Shown one piece after another: positions 7,573 through 16,095 of a DNA stretch of 59,364 nucleotides. Positions within the stretch are counted from its first letter, which is position 1. Each line of letters starts with the position of its first letter. This DNA comes from Terriglobia bacterium. GTDB taxonomy: Bacteria; Acidobacteriota; Terriglobia; Bryobacterales; Bryobacteraceae. A model generated the notes under the pieces. It saw nothing but the letters and a program-made list of their open reading frames with translations. It was not told the DNA's origin and made no database searches. The stretch is from positions 1-59,364 of the forward strand of contig JAJPIT010000021.1 in the NCBI GenBank assembly GCA_021324615.1, read 5' to 3'. Position numbers and translations under genes: made by a program.

Positions 7573-10131
7573 ATGAAGCTTCCCCGCACTTCGTTGGCGA
7601 TTCTGATCGGAGCAGCCGGTTTTTCGATTCCGGCCAGTGCCCAGCGCGCGCCCCTTTTTAAGGACGAAATCCTGCCAATTTTCCAGAAGAGCTGCACTTC
7701 CTGCCACAACGCGGAGAAAAAGATGGCCGGACTGGATTTGAGCAGCTTCACCGGGATGATGGAGGGCAGCTCAAGCGGGCCGGTGATCGCTCCGGGCAAG
7801 CCGGATCACAGCCTGCTGTGGAAAATGATCGAGTCGGACCAGATGCCGCTCGGCGGGAAGCTCACGGCGGCCGAGAAACAGACGATCCGCGCTTATATCG
7901 AGCAGGGCCGCTTCCCGGCGGTGAATGGGCTTTCGGAGGCCGAAATCCTGAAGAAAGAAGCGGCGAAGATCACCCAGGAGGACCGCAACTGGTGGTCGTT
8001 CAAGACCCCCGTAAAGCCCCCGGTTCCGCAGGTGAAGAACAAAGATCAGGTCCGCACGCCGATCGATGCGTTCGTTCTGGCGGAGCTGGAAAAGAGAAAC
8101 TGGAAGATGGAGCCGGAGGCGGATAAAGTAACATTGATCCGCCGCGCCTACTTCAATCTGGTGGGCCTGCCGCCTACCCCGGCGCAGGTGCGGGCGTTGG
8201 TGGACGACAAATCGCCGGACGCCTACGAGAAGGTGATCGACGAGTTGCTGGCTTCGCCGCACTTCGGCGAGCAGTGGGGCCGCCACTGGCTGGATGTGGC
8301 CGGATACTCGGATTCACGCGGCGATGCCGGCGATAGCGACCGCGAAGTTGCATGGAAGTATCGCGATTACGTGATTCATGCCATGAACCGGAACAAGCCG
8401 ATCAATCGATTTCTGGTGGAGCAGATGGCCGGCGACCAACTGGTGAATTACAAGCCGGGAACCCAGCCCACGCCGGATCAGATCGAGCCGCTGACGGCGA
8501 CCGGTTTCCTGCGCACCACGGCCGATATCACCGACAATCAGACGATTTACGAAGTTGACAAATATTTTGACGCGCAGAAGAAGGCCATGGAGACCAGCCT
8601 GAGCGCGGTGCTGGGCATCACCATCCAGTGCGCGCGGTGCCACGACCACAAATTCGACCCGATCCTGCAAAGCGATTACTACAAAATGATGGCGATCTAT
8701 CAGGCTGTGTGGGATCCGGAAAACTGGCTGCCCGCCGACCTGAATCATGGCCCCTGGCCGAGCCGCGAGATCCTGGATATGAACGATCAGGAGCGCGCCG
8801 AGTGGATCAAGGATGTCACCAGCAACGACGCCAAGGCCATCCGCCGGCTGGACGATCTGCTGGAGGCGACCTATCAGAAGTACCGCGCCGAGCTGAAGGC
8901 CGGCCATGATCTTTCCAATCCGGCCACGCGCATGCAGCTCCGCAAAGACATCGAGAACGATCCGGATCTCGAAGTGGACCGCAACGCGATGAAGGATTTC
9001 ATCACGGATCAGGAACTGGAAAAGCGCTATCCGGAGCTGGCGCAGTGGAAAGACCAGATCCAGGCGATGCGCTATAACCGCAAGAACCAGTCCAAGATCC
9101 CGCCCAATTATATCGAGGCGGCCTGGGACGTTTCCAAGACTCCGTCGCCGACCTACATCCTTCAGCGGGGCAACTATCTGGCGCCGGGAGCGGAAGTGCA
9201 GCCGGGCCTGCCGCTGGTGCTGGATAATCCGCAGCATCCGCTTGAATTCCCGGATCCGGCCAAACATCCGGAGTGGAACGGCACCAACCGGCGGCTGATC
9301 CTGGCCAACTGGATGGTTTCGCGGGAAAATCCGCTGGTGGCGCGCGTATTTGTGAACCGCGTGTGGCAGTGGAATTTCGGCGAGGGAATTGTCCGCTCCG
9401 TGGATGACTTCGGAACGCAGGGCGCCAAGCCGACCAATCAGGCTCTGCTCGATTATCTGGCGGTCAGCTTCGAGGATCACAACTGGGATCTGAAGTGGCT
9501 GATCAAGCAGATCATGATGTCGCAGGTTTACAGGCAGGGTTCGGCGGAGATTCCCGAATATCTGGCGGCCGATCCTTCTGACAAACTGATGTGGCGGAAG
9601 GCCCCGCTGCGGCTGGAAGCGGAGACCATCCGTGATTCGATGCTGGCGGTGAGCGGGCTGTTGGACACCAAAATGTTCGGCAAGCAGGAGCCGATCAAGC
9701 GCGGAGCCGACGGGCAGTGGATCGAGGATGACAAGCGCGGCAGCGGCGCGAACCGCCGCAGCATCTACATCGCGCAGACCCGCACCCGCTGGGTCAATTT
9801 CCTGCACGTATTCGACTGCCCGGACATGACCTCGGACAACCAGGCGGAGCGCTTCCGCGCGTCGCTGCCGACCCAGTCGCTGGCGCTGATGAACAATCCG
9901 CTGGTGATGAGAACCACCACGGCCTTCACGCAAAAACTGCTGGAACAGACCAAGAACAACACCGAGGAAGCGGTAAGGCTGGCGTTCGATCAGATGTACA
10001 ATCGCGCGCCGACGGCCCAGGAAGAAGCGATCGCCCGGCAGGCGATCGCCGGCGAGAAGGATCCCAAGGAAGGGCTTCGCCTGTTTGTGCAGGCGATGTT
10101 CGGTGCGAACAACTTTTTGTATAGCTATTAG
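7573..10131 (+). CDS. PSCyt1/DUF1549/DUF1553 (PSD1) secreted cytochrome-domain protein
   Basis: An 852-residue protein with signal peptide 1-23. Domain order is that of the planctomycete PSCyt1 - PSCyt2 (DUF1549) - PSD1 (DUF1553) family. Residues 41-45 are CTSCH, a c-type haem site in a cytochrome-like domain preceded by FKDEILPIFQKS. DUF1549 covers about 150-360 and ends with a second CxxCH (CARCH, 353-357) followed by DHKFDPI. DUF1553 covers the C-terminal part, with RLILANWMVSRENPLVARVFVNRVW, a typical signature. The following DUF1501 gene is the usual partner. The family is abundant in Planctomycetes, Verrucomicrobia and Solibacter-type Acidobacteria; its biochemical role is not settled, perhaps polysaccharide oxidation. 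AGGAGG lies 12 nt before the ATG. Confidence 0.92.
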   Translation: MKLPRTSLAILIGAAGFSIPASAQRAPLFKDEILPIFQKSCTSCHNAEKKMAGLDLSSFTGMMEGSSSGPVIAPGKPDHSLLWKMIESDQMPLGGKLTAAEKQTIRAYIEQGRFPAVNGLSEAEILKKEAAKITQEDRNWWSFKTPVKPPVPQVKNKDQVRTPIDAFVLAELEKRNWKMEPEADKVTLIRRAYFNLVGLPPTPAQVRALVDDKSPDAYEKVIDELLASPHFGEQWGRHWLDVAGYSDSRGDAGDSDREVAWKYRDYVIHAMNRNKPINRFLVEQMAGDQLVNYKPGTQPTPDQIEPLTATGFLRTTADITDNQTIYEVDKYFDAQKKAMETSLSAVLGITIQCARCHDHKFDPILQSDYYKMMAIYQAVWDPENWLPADLNHGPWPSREILDMNDQERAEWIKDVTSNDAKAIRRLDDLLEATYQKYRAELKAGHDLSNPATRMQLRKDIENDPDLEVDRNAMKDFITDQELEKRYPELAQWKDQIQAMRYNRKNQSKIPPNYIEAAWDVSKTPSPTYILQRGNYLAPGAEVQPGLPLVLDNPQHPLEFPDPAKHPEWNGTNRRLILANWMVSRENPLVARVFVNRVWQWNFGEGIVRSVDDFGTQGAKPTNQALLDYLAVSFEDHNWDLKWLIKQIMMSQVYRQGSAEIPEYLAADPSDKLMWRKAPLRLEAETIRDSMLAVSGLLDTKMFGKQEPIKRGADGQWIEDDKRGSGANRRSIYIAQTRTRWVNFLHVFDCPDMTSDNQAERFRASLPTQSLALMNNPLVMRTTTAFTQKLLEQTKNNTEEAVRLAFDQMYNRAPTAQEEAIARQAIAGEKDPKEGLRLFVQAMFGANNFLYSY

Positions 10132-10179
10132 GGCATGGGCTCCGCTTGCCGCGGGGCCGTTGACGGGCAAGGCGAGTCC

Positions 10180-10205
10180 GGCCCCCGCCGTTTCCGGAGG
10201 GGGCC
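10180..10205 (+). other. GC-rich intergenic hairpin
   Basis: GGCCCCC (10180-10186) and GGGGGCC (10199-10205) form a 7-bp stem with a 12-nt loop between the PSD1 and DUF1501 genes. There is no T run, so it is more likely an mRNA-processing or stability element than a terminator. Confidence 0.3.
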
Positions 10206-10229
10206 CGGAGGAAGGGAGAAAGCAAAGAG

Positions 10230-11657
10230 ATGAGATTTCTATCGCGCAGGCAGATGCTGCAAAACGTTTCGGTCGGGTTCGGCGCCATGGTGGCCAACTC
10301 CATGCTGCAATGGGACAGGGCATTTGCGGCGGAGTCCGCTTCGGCCAAGGAGCGCACCTATGACCTGCTGCCGAAGAAACCGATGTTTCCGGCCCGCGCC
10401 AAGCGCGTGATTTTCATTTATATCGGCGGCGGGGCGAGCACCATCGATATGTTCGATCCCAAGCCGGTGCTGGCCAAGTACGATGGCAAGCCGGCGCCGT
10501 TTGAGATCAAGGGCCGCGCGCTGAACGGCTCGCAGCAGATCATGGCCAGCCCGTGGAAGTTCCAGGACTGCGGCGACAGCGGGCGCCAGATCTCCGAGCT
10601 GCTGCCCTACTTCCAGAAGGTCGTCGACAAGGTGACCTTCGTCCGCTCGATGACCACGGACCGCATCGATCATTCGACGGCGCAGTTCACCTTTGTCACC
10701 GGCCGCGGCTTCACCGGTTTTCCGGCCATCGGATCCTGGGTAAGCTACGCGCTGGGGACCGAGAATCAGAATCTGCCGGCCTACATCGCGCTGGGCGAAG
10801 GGGCGACGATCGGCGACCGCGCGCACTCCTCGGCGTGGCTGCCGCCGATCTTCAACGGCACCAGCATGCGCGCCGATCCGAAAGCGCCGATCTATGACAT
10901 CAAGCGCCCGGATTCGATGAGCGTGGAGCAGCAGCGGCGGCTGTTGAACACCGTGGAGGCGCTCGACCGGGCGCAGAAGGCGGCCTATTATCCGCTCGAT
11001 CAAGATCTGGAGTCGCGCATCGCCAACTACGAGCTGGCGGCGCGGATGCAGTTGGAAGCGCTGAAGGTGGCCAACCTCGATGAAGAGCCGGAGTCCATTA
11101 AGAAGCTGTACGGCATCGACCAGAAAGTCGCTGGCCCGTTCAGCAAGCTGTGCCTGATGGCGCGGCGGCTGGCGGAAAAAGACGTCCGTTTTGTGCAGAT
11201 TTACGGCGGCGGCGGGGGCAACTGGGACACCCACAACAACATCGAGGGACAGCTTCCCGGCTTGTGCCAGTACATCGACCAGGGCATGAGCGCCCTGCTG
11301 ATCGATCTGGAGCAGCGCGGGATGCTGAAGGACACGCTGGTGGTGTGGTCCAGCGAGTTCGGCCGGCTGCCGACCATCGAGGCCAAGAACTCCAAGCCGG
11401 GGCGCGACCACAATCCGTACGGATTCAGCATGTGGATGGCGGGGGCGGGCATGAAGCCCGGATTCGATTACGGCCAAACCGACGAGCTCGGCTATTCGGT
11501 GGTGCAGGACTTCAAGTGCACTCATAGCGATATTCACGCGACGGTGCAGCACATGCTGGGGATCGATTATCAGAAAAATACGTTCCCCTACGAAGGCCGC
11601 GACGAGTCGCTGGTCGGCGTGAACCCGGCCCGCGTGCTCAAGGAACTGTTCGTCTAA
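10230..11657 (+). CDS. DUF1501 domain-containing Tat-exported protein
   Basis: A 475-residue protein with a twin-arginine start (FLSRRQMLQNVSVGFGAM). DUF1501 belongs to the alkaline-phosphatase/sulfatase-like superfamily. The typical opening RVIFIYIGGGASTIDMFDPK is at residues about 54-73, and the metal-site-like C-terminal segments (VVWSSEFGRLP, then GRDHNPYGFSMWMAGAG) are present. It is encoded 98 nt after the PSD1 gene on the same strand, the arrangement seen across Planctomycetes and Acidobacteria. A secreted hydrolase partner of the PSCyt protein is likely; the substrate is unknown. Confidence 0.92.
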   Translation: MRFLSRRQMLQNVSVGFGAMVANSMLQWDRAFAAESASAKERTYDLLPKKPMFPARAKRVIFIYIGGGASTIDMFDPKPVLAKYDGKPAPFEIKGRALNGSQQIMASPWKFQDCGDSGRQISELLPYFQKVVDKVTFVRSMTTDRIDHSTAQFTFVTGRGFTGFPAIGSWVSYALGTENQNLPAYIALGEGATIGDRAHSSAWLPPIFNGTSMRADPKAPIYDIKRPDSMSVEQQRRLLNTVEALDRAQKAAYYPLDQDLESRIANYELAARMQLEALKVANLDEEPESIKKLYGIDQKVAGPFSKLCLMARRLAEKDVRFVQIYGGGGGNWDTHNNIEGQLPGLCQYIDQGMSALLIDLEQRGMLKDTLVVWSSEFGRLPTIEAKNSKPGRDHNPYGFSMWMAGAGMKPGFDYGQTDELGYSVVQDFKCTHSDIHATVQHMLGIDYQKNTFPYEGRDESLVGVNPARVLKELFV

Positions 11658-11678
11658 ACAATCCGTTAAGAGCCGATT

Positions 11679-11717
11679 CGCGAGGAGCCGTCCCGATCGA
11701 CGCCGGCGGGCCTCGCG
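11679..11717 (+). other. Intergenic inverted repeat after DUF1501 gene
   Basis: CGCGAGG at 11679-11685 pairs with CCTCGCG at 11711-11717 (25-nt loop), 22 nt before the next ATG. No T run follows, so it is not a typical terminator. Confidence 0.3.
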
Positions 11718-11738
11718 ATTGGTGCATAAGGAGGACCT

Positions 11739-12533
11739 ATGACATCCCGACTTCTCCCGATGGCGGGCGGCGTTCTGTCCCTGGCTTTGATCTTGTGCCC
11801 GGACCGGGCCGTTCCCCAGCAGGTGACGTTTGATCGAGACGCCTCGGCGCGGGACTATATTCAGTTCCAGGTCGCGGAGATCGAACAGTGGGCCAGGGAT
11901 CTTCCGCAGCGCTTCTACACCGCCGCGGCGCGCCCGCCGGTGGATGCCAGCAAGCTCTCCGAGGCGGTGAAGGCGAGTCCGGATGAGTTCGCCGCCGCGG
12001 TCAAGCAGCTTGTCTCGTTGAGCGCGGCGCAGGACGTATTAGCGGGCGGCGCGTTCAAACAACAACTCGACAAAACGCTGGCCGCCGCGGCGCGGGTCAA
12101 TGAGGCCATGGGCAGCCAGCGGTTCCCCGAAGCACTTGAAAACGACTGGTCCCAGATCCGGACCAACCTGAATAATCTCGCCGGGATTTACAAGCTCACC
12201 GCGCTCGCCTATTTGAACCCGCCGGCGCCTGGAGGGGGACGCGGAGGCCGCGGCGGCGCAGTGGCGGCGAAAGCGCCTCCGCCGCCGGGAGCCATCGTCG
12301 GCTATATTGTCGATCAGCAATGCGCCACGCGAGGCAAAGGCATGTGGGTTAACGCGGAGTGCGTGGCGCGCTGCGTTCGCGACGGCGACAAAGTGGTGCT
12401 GGTGACCGAAGAAGGCAAGGTTTTCTCGATTGCGAATCCGGAGAAGATCGAGCCGGATACCTATGGCCAGAAGGTAACGGTCACGGGCAAGGCCGACGGC
12501 GACACGGTTACCGTCGCCACCATCACGATGTAG
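11739..12533 (+). CDS. Secreted helical protein with C-terminal Cys domain
   Basis: A 264-residue protein; the start follows a strong AAGGAGG. A signal peptide ends near residue 27. Residues about 30-160 are mostly alpha-helical and unrecognised. A Gly/Arg/Pro-rich linker (GGGRGGRGG and APPPPG) leads to a C-terminal domain beginning IVGYIVDQQCATRG, with EC and RC cysteines, VLVTEEGKVFSI and VTVTGKADGDTVTVATITM. This domain matches the protein at 1-269. It is third after PSD1 and DUF1501 and followed by a strong terminator, so probably the last gene of that unit. Function unknown. Confidence 0.8.
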   Translation: MTSRLLPMAGGVLSLALILCPDRAVPQQVTFDRDASARDYIQFQVAEIEQWARDLPQRFYTAAARPPVDASKLSEAVKASPDEFAAAVKQLVSLSAAQDVLAGGAFKQQLDKTLAAAARVNEAMGSQRFPEALENDWSQIRTNLNNLAGIYKLTALAYLNPPAPGGGRGGRGGAVAAKAPPPPGAIVGYIVDQQCATRGKGMWVNAECVARCVRDGDKVVLVTEEGKVFSIANPEKIEPDTYGQKVTVTGKADGDTVTVATITM

Positions 12534-12560
12534 CCCGGGGTTTAGAGCGGCTCCTTCAGC

Positions 12561-12611
12561 GCGCTCCCTGCCGCCGCCGCGATGGAAGGCGGCGGGAGCG
12601 CTCTTTTTTTT
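12561..12611 (+). terminator. Strong rho-independent terminator
   Basis: GCGCTCCC plus GCCGCC (one T bulge) pair with GGCGGC plus GGGAGCGC, about 14 bp around a 12-nt loop, followed by TCTTTTTTTT. It closes the PSD1-DUF1501-secreted protein unit and separates it from the receptor gene at 12840. The rest of the 306-bp gap holds no convincing ORF except the inverted repeat at 12766-12831. Confidence 0.85.
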
Positions 12612-12765
12612 GCCACGCCAGTTCGATGCGCCACCCGTGCGCACCCGCCCGGAGGAATTGACGCCTCCGCATCCGCGCGCCGTGAATCCGGGCCGCGTTG
12701 CACCCCCTCTCGGGCAGCCCTGCTTGCAACCGCCCCCCGCACCTGCCCATCTTCGTCAGTAATAC

Positions 12766-12831
12766 TTCTGTGTAATTCGTGCTACGATGTCCGGAGCAGT
12801 AGCACGTTTTAAAATTTCGTATTACACAGAA
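12766..12831 (+). promoter_or_regulatory. Nested inverted repeat upstream of TonB receptor
   Basis: An outer 11-bp perfect inverted repeat, TTCTGTGTAAT (12766-12776) and ATTACACAGAA (12821-12831), encloses an inner 8-bp one, CGTGCTAC (12778-12785) and GTAGCACG (12799-12806), with a 13-nt loop. The right outer arm ends directly before the ribosome site AGGAG (12832-12836). The left arms are one base apart; the right arms are separated by 14 nt rich in A/T. It could be a two-site operator or an mRNA structure that hides the ribosome site. Confidence 0.6.
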
Positions 12832-12839
12832 AGGAGCCT

Positions 12840-15299
12840 ATGCCCCGGTGCCCGGTCGTCATCACGTCCATCCTCTTCGCAACAATGTGGTGTGTCTGGG
12901 CCGCGGACGTGGTCGTTTCGGGAACTGTCGTCGATTCTTCCGGCGCCGCGATTGCCGGCGCTGGCGTGCAGGTTCAAAGCGCAAACCGCACCGTGCTCAG
13001 AATGACCGAGTCGGACGCCAACGGATCCTTCACGATCTCCGGGCTCCCGCCCGGCAACTACCGCCTGGTGGTATCGCACGCCGACTTCGAGACCAGGGAA
13101 ATTCCCGTCGCCATCGGCGCCGAGCCGCCCGCCCCCTTCCGCGTCGTTCTGGCGCTGCGCCCGGTGAGCACCGCCGTGGACGTGCAGGGCCGCGCCGATG
13201 ACCTTACCGGAATCGCGCAATCGGCCACCCAGGGAACCGTGGGCGCCGGCGAACTTGAGGACCGTCCCATCCTCCGCTCGGGCGAGGTCTTGGAGACCGT
13301 TCCGGGCGTCATCATCACGCAACACGCCGGCGGCGGAAAGGCCAACCAGTATTTTCTTCGCGGCTTCAATCTCGACCACGGCACCGATTTCGCCATTTTC
13401 CTCGACGATATGCCGCTGAATCTGCCATCGCATGCGCACGGCGAAGGATACGCGGACATGAACGGCGTCATCCCGGAGCTGGTCGAGCGCGTAAATTACG
13501 ACAAGGGTCCCTATTACGCCGATGTCGGCGACTACGGCTCGGCCGGTTCGGCGCATCTGCAATTCTACAAAGCGCTGCCCGAAAACTTCTTCCAGATGGA
13601 AGGAGGCATGTACGGCTACGAGCGCGCTGTCTTCGGCGTCTCAGAGAAGGCCGGCCCGGGCAATCTGCTGTTCGGCGGAGAGTTCTATCACGACGACGGC
13701 CCCTGGACCCATTCCGATAACTACACCCGGCTGAACGGCCTGCTGACCTACAGCCAGGGCAGTGAAGCCAACGGGTTCAGTATTACGGCCCATGCCTATC
13801 ACGGCAACTGGAATTCGAGCGATCAGATCCCCATCACCGCGGTGCCCCTGGTCGGCCTCTTCGGCACGCTGAATCCGACCGACGGCGGCAACTCGCAGCG
13901 CCACAGCTTGCAGGCGGAATGGCACCGCCAGAGCGATCGCTCCCGGACGCAGATCATGGCCTACGGATTTTATTACTATCTCAATCTGTTTTCCGATTTC
14001 ACCTATTACCTGGACGACCCGGTCAAGGGCGATCAGTTCGAGCAGCAGGATAAGCGCTTCGTGCTGGGTACCGATGTCCGCCATACGCGGTTCGGCAACT
14101 GGTTCGGCCGCAAAGTGGAGAATACGCTCGGCCTGCAAATCCGCAACGACTGGGTCCATAACGGCCTGTATCGCACGGAAAACCGCGTCCGCACGGAAAA
14201 GAACGATATCAACGCCTGCAACGACGAGCCCATCGACGCCTGCAACAGCGATCCGAACCTGGTGGCCGTCCTGCCCGCCGATACGGATGTGAACCGGTTC
14301 ACCGAGACGATGTTCGGCTTTTATGGGGAAAACAAAGTCCAGTGGGCCGAACACTTCCGCACGGTCCTGGCCTTCCGCGGCGACGAAGTATTCGACAACG
14401 TCACCAGCCTGACCCCTAGTTATACGGCGGCGGAACTACCCGGCGCTCCGGTGGTCAACTTTGCGGCCGCCAACTCCGGTTTGGCCGCCCAGTTCATGCC
14501 CCAGCCCAAGGCAAGTTTCATTTTCGGTCCGTGGCGCAAGACGGAGGTCTATATCCAGGGCGGCTTCAGTTTTCACAGCAACGACGCGCGCGGCGCCACG
14601 CAGCGCGAGGAACCGATCTCGCCGGATAACCCGTTTCCCACGCCCGTGGCGAGAATCCCCGCCCTCATCCAGACCAAGGGATCGGAAGCCGGCGTGCGAA
14701 CCACGGCCGCTCCGCATCTGCAAAGCACGTTTTCGCTCTGGTATCTCCACAGCCAGTCGGAGCTCCTGCAAAACGGCGACACCGGAGGCACCGTCGCTTC
14801 CCTGTCGCCGAGCAACCGCTATGGCATCGAGTGGGCCAACTACTACACGCCGCGGGAACACTGGGCCTTTGATTTTGACTTGGCCGACTCGCGGGCTTTT
14901 TTTACCGAAATCGATCCGGGCGACGCCGCGCCCGGCAGTCCCGGCGGCAAGCGAGTGCCCGAAGCCGTGGGACTGGTGGCCTCGGCCGGCGCCACCCTGC
15001 ACGATTACAAACGCCTCTCGGCGAGTCTGCGGCTGCGCGCCTTCGGCCCGCGCGACTTGACCTCCGACGGCATCTACCGCTCCAACGCGACCGTCCTGCT
15101 CAACGCCGAGGTCCGCTATCGCCTGACGCAAAAATGGAGCTTTATCGCCGAAGCCCTGAATCTGCTAAACCGCAAGGATCACGACATCGACTACGCCTAT
15201 ACCTCGCGGATCACGCCGCAGGCCGATGCGGCGTTCACCGACGTATTCCATCCCGTCGAACCGCTTCAGGTGCGGTTCGGGTTGAGAAGAACATTTTGA
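12840..15299 (+). CDS. TonB-dependent receptor with carboxypeptidase-regulatory N-domain
   Basis: An 819-residue outer-membrane receptor. A signal peptide (about 1-21) is followed by a carboxypeptidase-regulatory-like domain (VSGTVVDSSGAAIAGAGVQVQ through DFETREIPV). A TonB plug follows: LEDRPILRSGEVLETVPGV, FLRGFNLDHGTDFAIFLDD and DKGPYYADVGDYGSAGSA. A beta-barrel ends in VRFGLRRTF with the C-terminal Phe expected for BAM-dependent insertion. The substrate is unknown; plugs of this sort occur in metal-chelate and carbohydrate receptors. The ribosome site AGGAG is only 3 nt from the ATG and abuts the inverted repeat at 12766-12831, so regulation at translation or transcription is likely. No ferric-siderophore genes are nearby. 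Confidence 0.9.
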   Translation: MPRCPVVITSILFATMWCVWAADVVVSGTVVDSSGAAIAGAGVQVQSANRTVLRMTESDANGSFTISGLPPGNYRLVVSHADFETREIPVAIGAEPPAPFRVVLALRPVSTAVDVQGRADDLTGIAQSATQGTVGAGELEDRPILRSGEVLETVPGVIITQHAGGGKANQYFLRGFNLDHGTDFAIFLDDMPLNLPSHAHGEGYADMNGVIPELVERVNYDKGPYYADVGDYGSAGSAHLQFYKALPENFFQMEGGMYGYERAVFGVSEKAGPGNLLFGGEFYHDDGPWTHSDNYTRLNGLLTYSQGSEANGFSITAHAYHGNWNSSDQIPITAVPLVGLFGTLNPTDGGNSQRHSLQAEWHRQSDRSRTQIMAYGFYYYLNLFSDFTYYLDDPVKGDQFEQQDKRFVLGTDVRHTRFGNWFGRKVENTLGLQIRNDWVHNGLYRTENRVRTEKNDINACNDEPIDACNSDPNLVAVLPADTDVNRFTETMFGFYGENKVQWAEHFRTVLAFRGDEVFDNVTSLTPSYTAAELPGAPVVNFAAANSGLAAQFMPQPKASFIFGPWRKTEVYIQGGFSFHSNDARGATQREEPISPDNPFPTPVARIPALIQTKGSEAGVRTTAAPHLQSTFSLWYLHSQSELLQNGDTGGTVASLSPSNRYGIEWANYYTPREHWAFDFDLADSRAFFTEIDPGDAAPGSPGGKRVPEAVGLVASAGATLHDYKRLSASLRLRAFGPRDLTSDGIYRSNATVLLNAEVRYRLTQKWSFIAEALNLLNRKDHDIDYAYTSRITPQADAAFTDVFHPVEPLQVRFGLRRTF

Positions 15300-15383
15300 C
15301 GGCCTGGCAAGCCGGCGCAGCGGCGGAGCGCGCCACATTACGGCCGCTCCACCATCAACCGGCGTTTGTTGCAGCCGCGCGCC

Positions 15384-15998
15384 TTACTTCCATCGATACT
15401 CGGCGCTCAGCCACAGAGAGGAAAACCGGACCGCGGCGCCGGCCGGAGGCAACTCCTGCCAGCTCTTCGCCGGCTCCAACCCTCCGCCCGATGTCCTGCC
15501 CGCCGCCATCCGGTCCAGAACTCGATCCAGCGAAAACGCGCCGGCGCCCCGGATCACCAGCGGCAACGCAAGGGCCAGCGCCAGCAGATGGTACTCAAAA
15601 CCCTCGCCCGCCTTCGTGCCAAACCAGTTCATGAAAAAGCCGTTCTGAAGATGTACCAGCAGCATGGCGACCGCCATGTTGACTCCAATTCCCAGCGCGC
15701 AGATGCGGCCCAGCAGGCCCAGCATCAAACCCATGCCGCCAAGGAACTCCGCGGCGATGGCCAGAAGGCCAAGCGGCCTGGGAATTCCGAGCGTTCGCCC
15801 GAAATATTCCAGCGTCGGCTGCAAGCCGGCGCCGCCGAACCAGCCGAGCGCCTTTTGCGCCCCATGCGCGAACATAACCGCGCCCAGAACGACCCTCATT
15901 GCGAACAGCATGGGATCATCCGGCGTGTGCAGAGTCCGCTTCAGCGCGCTGGCAACCCAGCCGGCAATTTTTTTCACAGTTTGAGAGACAGCCCACAT
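15384..15998 (-). CDS. DoxX family membrane protein
   Basis: I start at ATG 15998, 9 nt after GGAGG; an in-frame ATG at 16019 is possible. About 204 residues. The DoxX core is clear: four hydrophobic helices beginning MLFAMRVVLGAVMFAHGAQK, with LEYFGRTLGIPRP, AAEFLGGMGLMLGLL and the final EYHLLALALALPLVI. DoxX proteins are small quinone-linked membrane proteins in redox or detoxification settings, with unclear biochemistry. About 36 residues of Pro/Gly/Ala-rich tail follow the last helix, longer than usual. It lies just downstream of ftsH on the same strand. A second DoxX is at 50375-50812. Confidence 0.85.
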   Translation of the reverse strand: MWAVSQTVKKIAGWVASALKRTLHTPDDPMLFAMRVVLGAVMFAHGAQKALGWFGGAGLQPTLEYFGRTLGIPRPLGLLAIAAEFLGGMGLMLGLLGRICALGIGVNMAVAMLLVHLQNGFFMNWFGTKAGEGFEYHLLALALALPLVIRGAGAFSLDRVLDRMAAGRTSGGGLEPAKSWQELPPAGAAVRFSSLWLSAEYRWK

Positions 15999-16095
15999 CT
16001 TTGATGACCTCCCTTTCATGACCTCAAGGTTGTGTTCGCAAGTTGCCGCCCAGAGGCCGGCGGCCGTGGAAACACTTTTTCTAGCGCCTCTGCCA

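Noticed and set aside
8314-10323. Long open frame on the minus strand opposite the PSD1 gene
   Set aside because: High-GC mirror of a well-supported gene; its translation is His/Arg/Leu-rich without any motif.
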